From NCBI GenBank assembly GCA_030041195.1, contig JASHOI010000393.1, positions 1-27,177 on the forward strand: a stretch of 27,177 nucleotides of DNA, given 5' to 3'. Both the position numbers and the translations under genes were made by a program. Under the pieces are notes generated by a model that was given only the letters and a program-made list of their open reading frames with translations, was not told where the DNA came from and ran no database searches. Below, in pieces: positions 15,652 through 23,301 of the stretch. Position 1 is the first letter of the stretch. Each line of letters begins with the position of its first letter. Origin of the DNA: Streptosporangiaceae bacterium. Its GTDB lineage: Bacteria > Actinomycetota > Actinomycetes > Streptosporangiales > Streptosporangiaceae.

Positions 15652-15670
15652 CGGTCATGTTCCCTCGTCG

Positions 15671-15694
15671 CGGGTGTCACAGTGATGACACCCG
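15671..15694. promoter_or_regulatory. 9-bp inverted repeat overlapping the sigma factor promoter -10
   Basis: CGGGTGTCA (15671-15679) and TGACACCCG (15686-15694) are exact reverse complements with a 6-bp spacer. The repeat covers the proposed -10 (15687-15690) and transcription start, a position suited to a repressor operator or a leader hairpin. Confidence 0.5.
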
Positions 15695-15713
15695 GCGGCC
15701 TCCGGTTGTGACA
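15687..15713 (-). promoter_or_regulatory. ECF41-type promoter of the sigma factor gene
   Basis: On the minus strand TGTCACA (15713-15707), exactly 16 nt, then TGTC (15690-15687). The reported ECF41 consensus is TGTCACA-N16-CGTC, so the -35 is perfect and the -10 is one base off. The predicted start of RNA would be about 28 nt before the ATG at 15651. Confidence 0.65.
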
Positions 15714-15870
15714 ACGCCCGGTGCGACGTTCAGGTTACGCCAACTGAGCCGTTGTCTTCTGTGAGCCGGTTCTGAGCTTTCCAGGAGCCGCTGCTAAGGC
15801 CTGACCTGCATAGTCGTGACCGTCGAGGGCACGGGGCCGAGATCCGGGACAGGTGAAGGGCGGACGGCCG

Positions 15871-17133
15871 ATGGGGGAAGCTGCAGAGTTTGGCATTAAC
15901 AGCGACCCTGGTCCGCAGCGACCGGGACGACCGTGGCTGGGGCGAGGCTGGCGTCCCTCCGGACCGCGTCTTGGGCGGGCCGACACCGGGATCCCGCTGG
16001 GTGCGTCGGGCCCTGCCCAGCCGTCGCGGGCCGGCGCCAAGCGCGTGTTCGCGCTGCTGCTGTGGCTCGCTGTCACGGCGGTTGCTGTGGCGGCGCACTA
16101 CGGCGCGGGCCGGGTGCTGCTCCCGGTCACCTGGCTCGCCGTCGGCCCGCTGCTGGCGTCCCTGCTGCTGGCCCCGCTGGCCACGACCGCGCTGGCGGCC
16201 TGGGCGGTGCTGCTGGGCCTCGGCGTGATCCTGGACCAGCCGGCGCCGGCGCCCGCGGAGGGATTCACGTCCCGGCTGAGCGTGCTGGTGCTGCTGGCCG
16301 CGTTCGCCGTACTCAACGCCGTGCTGCGGACCGCGGCGCAGCGGCGGCTCAGCCAGGTCCGCGCGGTCGCCCGGGTCGCGCAGAGCGCGGTGCTGCGCGA
16401 GGTGCCGACCACGGTCGCGGCGGGGCGGCTGGCCTCGCGTTACCTCTCCGCGGCGGCCGAGGCGCAGGTCGGCGGTGACCTGCTCGAGGTCGTCTCCGAC
16501 GGAGACCGCCCGCGCTGGCTCATCGGGGACACCCGCGGAAAGGGGCTGCCCGCGGTCCGGCTGGCCAGCATCGCGATGACCAGCTTCCGCGACGCGTGCG
16601 CGCACCCGGGACTGGCGCTGCCCGAGATCGCCAGGGCGGTGGACCAGTCGGTCACCCGGGCCGTCGGCGACGAAGGCTTCGTGACCGCCGTGTTCGCCGA
16701 GTTCGACCCGCGCGGGTGGCTTCAGCTGATCACGTGCGGCCACCCGCCGCCACTGCGGCTGGCGGCGGACGGCAGCCTGGGAACGCTGGCCCCGAATGCG
16801 TATGCGACACCGCTCGGCCTGCACCCGGACATCCGGTCGGCCACGTTCTCGATCGGCCCGGGCGACCGGTTGCTCTTCTACACCGACGGCGTGCTGGAGG
16901 CGCGCGACCGGGCGGGCCGGTTCTTCCGCCTGGAGGACTGCGCGGACATCCTGCGGAAGCCCGATCTGGAGACGGCCGCCGACGAACTGCTCGGCCGCCT
17001 CATGACGCATACCGGCCGCAGGCTCGAAGACGACATCGCGCTGCTGCTGTTCGAGGCCACCCCTTCGCCGAAGCCCGACGGTGCCCGTGGCCAGGGCAGG
17101 GAGCCGTCTTACGCTTCGGGTTCATCCCGCTGA
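15871..17133 (+). CDS. Membrane-bound PP2C/SpoIIE-type serine phosphatase
   Basis: 420 aa. A Pro/Gly/Arg-rich cytosolic N-tail (about 1-60), then three to four membrane helices (about 62-140), a short signalling helix, and a SpoIIE phosphatase domain (about 180-395). Motifs: AQVGGDLLEVV and IGDTRGKGLPAV (metal-binding Asp), TCGHPPPLRL, DRLLFYTDGVLEARD and LEDDIALLLF. Family members dephosphorylate anti-sigma-factor antagonists in partner-switching pathways or related targets. There is no N-terminal PAS/GAF sensor, so the membrane segment is the likely input. The start at ATG 15871 is preferred because AAGGGCGG lies upstream; GTG 15853 would add six residues. It is divergent from the ECF sigma gene across about 220 bp, but ECF41/56 factors are not known to use this phosphatase route. 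Confidence 0.88.
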   Translation: MGEAAEFGINSDPGPQRPGRPWLGRGWRPSGPRLGRADTGIPLGASGPAQPSRAGAKRVFALLLWLAVTAVAVAAHYGAGRVLLPVTWLAVGPLLASLLLAPLATTALAAWAVLLGLGVILDQPAPAPAEGFTSRLSVLVLLAAFAVLNAVLRTAAQRRLSQVRAVARVAQSAVLREVPTTVAAGRLASRYLSAAAEAQVGGDLLEVVSDGDRPRWLIGDTRGKGLPAVRLASIAMTSFRDACAHPGLALPEIARAVDQSVTRAVGDEGFVTAVFAEFDPRGWLQLITCGHPPPLRLAADGSLGTLAPNAYATPLGLHPDIRSATFSIGPGDRLLFYTDGVLEARDRAGRFFRLEDCADILRKPDLETAADELLGRLMTHTGRRLEDDIALLLFEATPSPKPDGARGQGREPSYASGSSR

Positions 17134-17269
17134 CCCTGATCGGCCGGCGGCACGAAGCCGCTGATCGGGGCGAGCATGGCGACGGCTGCCCGCAAAGTCC
17201 CTTGCATCGCATCCCGATTCTACATAGCATCGCTATGTCAAGTTTGGATGCTATCCGGAGGTGGCCAGC
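17134..17269. other. Promoter/operator region of the MDMPI-like/FAD operon
   Basis: 136 bp. A candidate promoter is TTGCAT, 17 nt, TAGCAT, with the -10 at 17225-17230. It is overlapped by the palindrome described separately and is followed by the ribosome site GGAGG at 17257-17261. No RNA gene or small protein is seen. Confidence 0.45.
17222..17254. promoter_or_regulatory. Palindromic operator over the -10 of the MDMPI-like gene
   Basis: ACATAGC-ATC-GCTATGT (17222-17238) is a perfect palindrome with 7-bp arms. A further GATGCTAT (17247-17254) is the exact reverse complement of ATAGCATC (17225-17232). Three related half-sites therefore sit across the likely -10 and transcription start, as in TetR/MarR/PadR-type repression. 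No regulator gene is adjacent. Confidence 0.6.
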
Positions 17270-18019
17270 GTGGGAGACTTCATCGAGGCGCTGGGGGCCG
17301 ACCGGGCCGAGCTGCTCGGCATCTGCGCGGGCCTTGACGCCGCCGGATGGGCCGCCCCGTCCGGCTGTCCCGGCTGGTCGGTAACCGACCTGGTCGCACA
17401 CATGGGAGCGCTGTTCTGGGCTGCGGTCGACCCGGCGGTCCTGCCCGACATCAGCGGGCTGGGGACCGAGGCGGCCCAGGAGGTCTACGTGGACTCACGC
17501 CGCTCCCTGACCGGCGAGGAGGTCCTGGACGACTACGCGACGGTGAGCGAGAAGGCGCTGACCGTCCTGGCCGGGCTCGCGGCCGCGGATTTTGAGATGC
17601 CAGTGGGCGACCTGGGCACCTACCAGGCCCGCATCTTGCCTGCTGCGTTCTGCTTCGACCATTACACCCACATCAGGGCCGACCTGTTCGCGCCCCGCGG
17701 GCCGCTGCCCGGTCCGCCCCCGCCATCGGACGAGCTGCGCCTGGCGCCGGCCCTGGATTGGATCGAGGCGGCGCTCCCGCAGCAGAACGCGAACCTCCTC
17801 GGCGATGTCGAGGGAGCCGCTGACATCGTGATCACCGGCACCGGGGCCCGGACGATCAGGGTTGGCGACCCGGCCGCTCCGGCATCGGCGGTGGTGCGCT
17901 CCGGCGGCGACGCCTGCGTGCGCTGGATCACGCAGCGGGCCACCTGGCAAGATCTCGGCGTGCACGCCGAAGGTGACCCCGGTGTCTTGTCCGCCCTGCG
18001 ACGGCTGAAGGTGTTCTGA
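17270..18019 (+). CDS. Maleylpyruvate isomerase-like (MDMPI/DinB-fold) mycothiol-type protein
   Basis: 249 aa. N-terminal MDMPI_N/DinB-like four-helix domain: LGICAGLDAAGWAAPSGCPGWSVTDLVAHMGALFWAAV with metal-site His in VAHM, and FDHYTHIRADL holding the later metal ligands. Family members usually have E-x3-H here; this protein has D-x3-H (DHYTH), a conservative change. The C-terminal part (about 185-249) looks like the small MDMPI_C/SCP2-like domain. Characterised relatives use mycothiol for isomerisation or S-transfer; the substrate here is unknown. GTG 17270 is chosen because GGAGG lies 9 nt upstream; GTG 17261 would overlap that ribosome site. The stop overlaps the next gene's ATG by one base (TGATG), so the two are translationally coupled. 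Confidence 0.75.
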   Translation: MGDFIEALGADRAELLGICAGLDAAGWAAPSGCPGWSVTDLVAHMGALFWAAVDPAVLPDISGLGTEAAQEVYVDSRRSLTGEEVLDDYATVSEKALTVLAGLAAADFEMPVGDLGTYQARILPAAFCFDHYTHIRADLFAPRGPLPGPPPPSDELRLAPALDWIEAALPQQNANLLGDVEGAADIVITGTGARTIRVGDPAAPASAVVRSGGDACVRWITQRATWQDLGVHAEGDPGVLSALRRLKVF

Positions 18020-19434
18020 TGGCGTCGATCGTGATGGCCGGCGGCGGCATCGCCGCGCTGACGACCGCGATGCTCCTGGCCGGCGACGGCCATGCCGTCA
18101 CGGTTCTGGAACGTGATCCGGCCGACCCTGCGGACCCGGGCGCGGCGTGGGACGGCTGGGAGAGGCGGGGCGTGAGCCAGTTCCGGCTGCCGCACCTGTT
18201 CGTCTCGCGGTTCCGGGTCGAGCTGGAACGGGAACTCCCGAGCGTGGTCAAGGCGCTCGGCGAGGTCGGCGCCCTCCGCTTCGACCCGATGGCGCTTGTG
18301 CCGCCGGATCGGGCCGGGGAACGGCGGCCCGGCGACGGGGAGTACGAGATGCTCACCGGGCGCAGGCCGGTCATGGAATCGGTGGTCGCGCGGTTGGCCG
18401 AGTCCACGCCGGGCGTCACGATCCGCCGTGGGGTCACGGTGGCCGGCTTGGCCGCCGGCGCGCCGGGTTCGCCGGCCGGGGTCCGGGTCACCGCTGCCCG
18501 CACCGCCGACGGCGAGCGGGTGGCCGGCGATCTGGTGGTCGACGCCACCGGCCGGCGCTCCCCCCTGGCCCGCTGGCTCCGCGACTGCGGCGCGCCCCCG
18601 CCGGCCGACGAGGTGGAGGACTCCGGGTTCGTCTACTACGGCCGGCACTTCACCTCTGGCGACGGCAGCCTGCCGATCGCGAAGGGCCCGGCGCTCCAGG
18701 AGCACGGCAGCGTGTCAACGCTCACGCTGCCGGCCGACAACGGCACCTGGGCGGTGGTGATCGTGGCCAGCGCGGCCGACCGTGCGCTGCGCGGCCTGCA
18801 CGACACCGAGCGCTGGTCGGCGGTTGTCCGGTCGCTGCCGCTCGTTGCTCACTGGATCGACGCCGAACCGCTCAACGCCCGGGTCGTGACGATGTCCGGG
18901 ATCGAGGACCGGCACCGCTGCCTTGTCGTCGGGGGCGAACCGGTCGCCACCGGCGTGGTGGCCCTCGCCGACGCCTGGGCCTGTACCAACCCCTCGCTCG
19001 GCCGGGGCGTCAGCCTCGGCGTGCTGCACGGCAGGATCCTGCGCGACACGCTGCGCCAGTCCGACCCGGCCGACGCCCGGCGGTTCGCGCTCGACTTCCA
19101 CGGTGCCACCCTGGCCAGCGTGGAACCGTGGTACCGGGCGACGGTCCGCTACGACCGGCACCGGCTGGCCGAGATCGATGCTCACGTCCACGGCAGGGCG
19201 TACGATTCCGGCGACGCCGAGTGGGACGGCATCCGCGGCATCCAGTTCGCCGCCGGGACCGACCCCGACTGCCTGCGGGCGAGCTTCGCCATGATGAACG
19301 TGCTCCGCACCCCCGCCGAGGTCCTGGCCCAGCCCGGGATACTGGACAAGGCACGAGCCGCCGGACCGGGCTGGCGGGACCGGCCGTTCCCCGGCCCGAC
19401 CCGATCCGAGCTCGTCGCGATCGCCGGCGCCTGA
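18019..19434 (+). CDS. FAD-dependent oxidoreductase/monooxygenase-like protein
   Basis: 471 aa. The N-terminal Rossmann dinucleotide site is VMAGGGIAALTTAMLLAGDGHAVTVLERD; a DG-type motif VVDATGRRSPLARWL occurs at about 173-187; and the FAD-ribityl block is ALADAWACTNPSLGRGVSLG near residue 315-335. This is the fold of PHBH-like flavoprotein monooxygenases and related tryptophan-halogenase/geranylgeranyl-reductase-like proteins. No halogenase WxWxIP motif is seen. Substrate unknown. ATG 18019 overlaps the stop of the MDMPI-like gene, so the pair forms a two-gene operon behind the 17222-17254 operator; a thiol-dependent enzyme paired with a flavin oxygenase suggests aromatic or small-molecule breakdown or modification. 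It ends 24 bp from the convergent epimerase gene. Confidence 0.8.
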   Translation: MASIVMAGGGIAALTTAMLLAGDGHAVTVLERDPADPADPGAAWDGWERRGVSQFRLPHLFVSRFRVELERELPSVVKALGEVGALRFDPMALVPPDRAGERRPGDGEYEMLTGRRPVMESVVARLAESTPGVTIRRGVTVAGLAAGAPGSPAGVRVTAARTADGERVAGDLVVDATGRRSPLARWLRDCGAPPPADEVEDSGFVYYGRHFTSGDGSLPIAKGPALQEHGSVSTLTLPADNGTWAVVIVASAADRALRGLHDTERWSAVVRSLPLVAHWIDAEPLNARVVTMSGIEDRHRCLVVGGEPVATGVVALADAWACTNPSLGRGVSLGVLHGRILRDTLRQSDPADARRFALDFHGATLASVEPWYRATVRYDRHRLAEIDAHVHGRAYDSGDAEWDGIRGIQFAAGTDPDCLRASFAMMNVLRTPAEVLAQPGILDKARAAGPGWRDRPFPGPTRSELVAIAGA

Positions 19435-19457
19435 CCCGGCTCGAGGTGCGCTCGCCG

Positions 19458-20426
19458 TCAGCCGTTTCCCGCTCGGCTTCCCGCGTTACTGACCTGCGCC
19501 GGTGCGGATCCGTAGGCGGCCGCGAATCCCTGCCGCCAGCTCGGGTACCGCAGCGTCCACCCGAGTTCCCGCTTGGCCTTGGCGTTCGAGGCGCCGCGGG
19601 TCGAGGTTCCCATGTTCACCGCGTCCGCACCGGCCACCAGGCGCGCGAGCCAGGCCGGTACGTGGCGGGGCGGCTTGGCACCGAGCACGCTGGCCAGCAC
19701 CGGCAGCCATTCGCGAAGCGGGGCAGGGTCGTCGTCGACGACGTTGTAGATGCCGCCCTGACCGTGCTCGAGCGCGAGGACGGTGGCCGTGGCCGCGTCG
19801 TCGAGGTGAATGTACGAGGTGACGCCCTCGCCGTTGCCGATGATCGGGAACAGGCGCTTGCGCACCGCCTTGACCAGCGGGTTCCCGGCGTCACCGTAGA
19901 AGCCGCCGTACCGCAGCGCGATGCCGCCGGCCCCGGTGACGGCGTTGTCGAGGTGAGCCATGGCCGCGAACGTCTGCTCGGTGCCGCTGGCCGGGGTCGC
20001 GACGAGCGGGTCGTCCTCGGTTTTGACCATCCCGCCCTCCCGGGCGTACCGGTAGGGAGCGAAGCTCTGGGCGACGAACAGCTTCACGCCCGCGTCGCGC
20101 GCCGCGGCGAGGAGGGCGTCGGTGCCCTCGGTCCGCAGCCGGTTGGTCTCGGCGAAGGTCTTGTCGAGCCTTCTGGCGAAGCCAAAGCTGGCCAGAGCGG
20201 TCGCCTGGTGGATGATCGCGTCAGGCCTGGCGGCCAGCACGGCCTCGCGCACGGCGGCGGCGTCGAGCAGGTCGAGCGGCACGGCCTCGCCGCCAGCGGA
20301 ACGGATCCGCTCCGCCTTCTCCGGCGCCGATGTGAAGGTGCCGATCACCTCGTGGCCCCGGCCGATCAGCTGGGGAACGAGCCTGGTTCCGATCGCACCG
20401 CTCGCTCCCGCCACGAACACTCGCAT
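19458..20426 (-). CDS. NAD-dependent epimerase/dehydratase family protein (extended SDR)
   Basis: 322 aa. Rossmann loop GASGAIG at about 7-13, LDLLD adenine-side acidic turn, and an IIHQATALA strand. The active-site region reads LFVAQSFAPYRYAREGGMVKTEDDPL, where the usual Y-x3-K is not in its normal spacing, so it may not be a classical sugar epimerase. The C-terminal half has YIHLDDAATATVLALEHGQGGIYNVVDDDPAPLREWL, typical of extended SDRs. ATG 20426 has AAGGAG 5 nt upstream. About 55-80 bp upstream is a sequence resembling the promoter of the nearby ECF sigma gene. Epimerases are one of the three enzyme classes linked to ECF41 sigma factors, so this gene is a plausible regulon member. Substrate unknown. 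Confidence 0.82.
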   Translation of the reverse strand: MRVFVAGASGAIGTRLVPQLIGRGHEVIGTFTSAPEKAERIRSAGGEAVPLDLLDAAAVREAVLAARPDAIIHQATALASFGFARRLDKTFAETNRLRTEGTDALLAAARDAGVKLFVAQSFAPYRYAREGGMVKTEDDPLVATPASGTEQTFAAMAHLDNAVTGAGGIALRYGGFYGDAGNPLVKAVRKRLFPIIGNGEGVTSYIHLDDAATATVLALEHGQGGIYNVVDDDPAPLREWLPVLASVLGAKPPRHVPAWLARLVAGADAVNMGTSTRGASNAKAKRELGWTLRYPSWRQGFAAAYGSAPAQVSNAGSRAGNG

Positions 20427-20474
20427 GGCGTCTCCTTCCCGGGCACCGCCACTCGCCGGCGGCGTTCCCCGTCA

Positions 20475-20490
20475 CCAGGTCGACACCTGG
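20475..20490. promoter_or_regulatory. CCAGGT-N4-ACCTGG inverted repeat upstream of the epimerase gene
   Basis: Perfect 6-bp arms (20475-20480 and 20485-20490) with spacer CGAC, 49-64 bp ahead of the ATG at 20426. It overlaps the -10 half of the ECF-like promoter candidate, a suitable place for an operator. Confidence 0.4.
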
Positions 20491-20508
20491 CAGACGAAGA
20501 ACGTGACG
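20482..20508 (-). promoter_or_regulatory. Candidate ECF41-like promoter of the epimerase gene
   Basis: On the minus strand CGTCACG (20508-20502), exactly 16 nt, then TGTC (20485-20482). It shares GTCAC, the 16-nt spacing and TGTC with the sigma factor's own promoter (15687-15713). The distance to the ATG is about 55 nt. The -35 edges differ from consensus, so confidence is limited. Confidence 0.4.
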
Positions 20509-20536
20509 TGGCGGACCGGCGTGCGCGCGGCCCGGG

Positions 20537-21151
20537 CTACCGGAGGTCCTGCCCGGCCGAGTCGGTGCCTGCCGCGGCAGCTTGCCGCGCGGCTCGTTCC
20601 ACCCGGTCACGGTGTGCTGCCCACCACGCCTGATCTTCGGACGGCAGGTTGGAGACCTCTGCGGTCAGCCCTGCCTCCCCGTCGATGAGCTCGCGGACGA
20701 TGTCCGCGTGCCCGGCGTGCCTGCTGGTCTCCGTGACCATGTGCACCAGCATGTGATGCAGGGTCACCTCGTTCCGCTCCGCTGGCCACCACGGCACGTG
20801 GCCGATCGCGTCCAGCGGCAGCGCGTCGATCGTGACATCCGAGTGCGCACACGCCCGCCGGTACAGGCCCGTTATGAACTCGCGCGACTCTTCCGGGGCC
20901 GCGAACAGGTCCGAGTTCGGGTCGGCCTCGTCCCACGGCACCTTGTCATCGGGCTGGCGGCCGAACGTGTCGCCGAAATACCCCAGCTCGATCAGCGCCA
21001 TGTGCTTGACCAGCCCGAGCAGATTCGTTCCGGTCGGCACCAGCGGGCGCCGGATGTCGTACTCGGACAGCCCGTCGAGCTTCCACAGCAGCGCGTCGCG
21101 TCCTTCCTGCAGATACCGGTGGAGGTCAGCTTTTGGGTCAGATCCGGTCAT
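20537..21151 (-). CDS. DinB-family protein (DUF664 type)
   Basis: 204 aa, DinB-like four-helix bundle of presumed metal-dependent thiol transferases. Expected metal-site histidines are present: LLGLVKHMALIELGYFG near residue 50, and LHHMLVHMVTETSRHAGHADIVRELIDG near 130-153, the characteristic DinB/DUF664 H-x3-H helix. The C-terminus is short and polar. Substrate and co-substrate (mycothiol or bacillithiol type) are not shown by sequence. ATG 21151 overlaps the stop of the VC0807-like gene as ATGA, so translation is coupled and this is the third gene of an MFS-VC0807-DinB operon. The ribosome site is weak (GGTGG), consistent with reliance on coupling. Confidence 0.85.
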   Translation of the reverse strand: MTGSDPKADLHRYLQEGRDALLWKLDGLSEYDIRRPLVPTGTNLLGLVKHMALIELGYFGDTFGRQPDDKVPWDEADPNSDLFAAPEESREFITGLYRRACAHSDVTIDALPLDAIGHVPWWPAERNEVTLHHMLVHMVTETSRHAGHADIVRELIDGEAGLTAEVSNLPSEDQAWWAAHRDRVERAARQAAAAGTDSAGQDLR

Positions 21152-21879
21152 ACGGCCATCGTTCCACCACCGGGCTGCTCGCGCGCGCCGCCCGGCTGCG
21201 CGCCAGCCGCGGCCATGCGCTCACCCTTCTTCTTGTGGTACCTGCCGTAGCCGATCGTCCACGCCGACAAGACGCCCGCGAACAGGAACGGCGTGACCTT
21301 CGAGCTGGCCAGGGCCGTCCCGGTCGAGGTGTGGTAGACGATGACCACCCGCAGGGCCGCTTCGACGAGAAAGCCGACGCCCCACACCGCCGTGATGACC
21401 CGCAAGACGCGCCGGTAACCCTCATATCGCTGCCAGAGCCCCGTCATCTCGCGGCCCTTAACGGTGTCCGGCCCGGCGAATTCCAGAGCGAAGCTGTAGA
21501 TCAGCGGGCGCCGCGCCCGAAGCGAGCCCAGGCACGCGATCCCGAATACGCCCGTTGGCACCGATCCCTCGATCAGCAGCAGCCTGGCGCTGTGGCTGAC
21601 CAGGCCGAGGACCGTGCCCACGACGATCCCGGCGAGCACCAGGGCACCGACAACGTCGAGCCTGCGGTTCCGGATCGCGGCGATGGTCACGCCCGCGACG
21701 GGGAATACCCCGCTCAGCACCAGGGCCGTCACGGCGGTCAGGCCGGCCGAGCGCAGCAGGCTGTAGGCCGCCAGCGGCCCGGCGACGTCGAAGATCACGA
21801 CCATCGCGATCGACCGGAACCGGCTGCCCCGGGCCGCCGTGTTTCCGGCGGTCTGCCGGGCATCATCGCGGGCGTCCAC
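21148..21879 (-). CDS. VC0807-family integral membrane protein
   Basis: 243 aa with about six membrane helices. It resembles the VC0807 family: VVIFDVAGPLAAYSLLRSAG, an RNRRLDVVGALVLAG helix, SLRARRPLIYSFALEFAG after a central pair of helices, then WGVGFLVEAALRVVIVYHTSTGTAL. Function unknown in the family. The start is GTG 21879 with AGGAAAGG 9 nt upstream; a frame to 22032 runs inside the MFS gene and is not supported. The gene overlaps the MFS gene by 17 bp at its start and the DinB gene by 4 bp at its end, so the three are one transcription and translation unit. The tail is Gly/Ala-rich and cytosolic. Confidence 0.82.
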   Translation of the reverse strand: MDARDDARQTAGNTAARGSRFRSIAMVVIFDVAGPLAAYSLLRSAGLTAVTALVLSGVFPVAGVTIAAIRNRRLDVVGALVLAGIVVGTVLGLVSHSARLLLIEGSVPTGVFGIACLGSLRARRPLIYSFALEFAGPDTVKGREMTGLWQRYEGYRRVLRVITAVWGVGFLVEAALRVVIVYHTSTGTALASSKVTPFLFAGVLSAWTIGYGRYHKKKGERMAAAGAQPGGAREQPGGGTMAV

Positions 21880-23224
21880 GTGACCGGGCCTTTCCTGAAG
21901 GTGCCCCTCGTCCAACAGGAAGCATAGGTCGTTTCGACCTATGCAGCAAGGTAGCGCCGTGCCGTACCCGGTGGCCGCCGATCCGTTCCGGTACGTGGCG
22001 GTAGAGGCCCCACAGCGAAAGATCGTAGGCAACCTTCATCGCGCCGCCGATCAGCAGCGGCCAGCCGGCGTGGGAAACCGACAGGAGGGCGCCCGCCAGG
22101 ATTGGCGTGGCAGCGGTGGCCAGCGCCCGGGGAACGTTGGTGACGCTCGCGGCCGCCGTGCGCTCGTCCGGCGGAACGAGCGCCATCACAAACGACTGCC
22201 GGGCGGGCACGTCCATCGACGAACACGCGGCCCGGCCGAGGAGCAGAGCCACCGCCATCCAGGCACGCGGCGCCAACGCTGCCAGCGCCAGCATGATGTC
22301 GGCGGGTAGGTGGGTGCAGACCATCGTCTTGACGAGGCCGATCCGCTGCGCCAGCGGTCCCGCTACCAGCAGCGACGCGGCGGCGAGGAGGCCGGCGAGA
22401 AAGAACACGACTCCCAGGGCGGTCGGTCCCAGTCCGAAGCGAAGGTGGAGCCAGAGCACCAGCAGCGACTGGATTGCGAACCCGCCGCCGGCCGAATCGA
22501 GGCTGAAAAGCGCGGCCAGCTCGGCGACTGTGCGGCGCGATTCCCGCAGCGCCCGGCGGCGATGGCGGCGAGGAAGACGCTGGCCTCGGGGCAGGCTCCG
22601 GTAGAGGCAACCGACAGTCAGCGCGATCAGGGCGTAAACGAGGAAGCCTCCCCGCTCCGACGTCTGCACCGGGATGCGCAGGATCTGGCTCACCGGGCCG
22701 GGCAGTGCCGAGGCCAGAGCCCCCAGGGCGGCGCCCACGGTGCCCGCCAGGTTGTACGACCCGTATACGCGCGGGCGGCGCCCGGCCAAGGTGCGTTCCG
22801 CCAGGTAAGCCTGCTCGGTGGGCAGAAAGACGCTCACATCACCGGATGTCGGGTTCAGCGTTCCGACGATCCCGGCCGTAAGGACCAGCCAGAAGGCGCT
22901 GGCGAGAGCGAAGCTGACGCCGGTGGCGGCCATGAGCGCGGCGCTGGCCAGAAGGATCTGCCGCAATTCGCGGTGCCCCGCTTCGAGCCCTACGCCCAGC
23001 GTCAGGGCGGCCGAGCCGATCAGCGTCCCGGTGACCACGGCTCCTATTTCGAACGGCGAGAAGCCCAGGGAGATGAGGTACCTCGCCAGGAGGATGCTGA
23101 CGAACCCGTCGGCGAAGCCCCTGAGGAACCGGGCGGCCAGAACGCGGCGGATGCTCGGACCGGCGCCGGCTTCCCGTCTCGAGTCAGCCGGGGAGCCAGC
23201 GATCGGGTCGGCTGTCCGGGACAC
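21863..23224 (-). CDS. MFS transporter
   Basis: 453 aa, about 12 membrane helices in two halves around a basic central loop (SLPRGQRLPRRHRRRALRESRRT near residue 213-235). The N-half shows FLRGFADGFVSILLARYLISLGFSPFEIGAVVTG, typical of drug/metabolite MFS exporters; LLGRAACSSMDVPARQSFVMALVPPDERTAAASVTNVPRALATAATPILAGALL in the C-half is a common motif of the family. Substrate unknown. The start is GTG 23224; GAGG lies only 3 nt upstream, so the true start may be slightly downstream or the message may have a short leader. It is the first gene of the MFS-VC0807-DinB operon and is divergent from an RpiR regulator across 77 bp, which makes RpiR its likely regulator. The basic tail (about 425-453) is unusual. 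Confidence 0.88.
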   Translation of the reverse strand: MSRTADPIAGSPADSRREAGAGPSIRRVLAARFLRGFADGFVSILLARYLISLGFSPFEIGAVVTGTLIGSAALTLGVGLEAGHRELRQILLASAALMAATGVSFALASAFWLVLTAGIVGTLNPTSGDVSVFLPTEQAYLAERTLAGRRPRVYGSYNLAGTVGAALGALASALPGPVSQILRIPVQTSERGGFLVYALIALTVGCLYRSLPRGQRLPRRHRRRALRESRRTVAELAALFSLDSAGGGFAIQSLLVLWLHLRFGLGPTALGVVFFLAGLLAAASLLVAGPLAQRIGLVKTMVCTHLPADIMLALAALAPRAWMAVALLLGRAACSSMDVPARQSFVMALVPPDERTAAASVTNVPRALATAATPILAGALLSVSHAGWPLLIGGAMKVAYDLSLWGLYRHVPERIGGHRVRHGATLLHRSKRPMLPVGRGAPSGKARSRGRPR

Positions 23225-23301
23225 GACCTCGAGCGTAGCGAATTTTATTCCAGATATGCGTTATACTCAGCGAATAATAGTCGCCGAAGGAGCGGAACGG
23301 G
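23225..23301. promoter_or_regulatory. AT-rich divergent control region between MFS and RpiR genes
   Basis: 77 bp, strikingly AT-rich for this window. It contains GAAT-TTT-ATTC (23240-23250), a palindrome of the RpiR kind, and a direct repeat AGCGAAT at 23237 and 23269, 32 bp apart (about three helical turns). TATACT near 23262 fits a plus-strand -10. It probably holds both promoters and the RpiR binding sites. Confidence 0.6.

Noticed and set aside
18147..20633. 828-codon plus-strand frame spanning the FAD gene, the gap and the antisense of the epimerase gene
   Set aside because: Arg/Gly/Ala-rich with no domain, and crosses two well-supported genes in another frame; a product of high GC.
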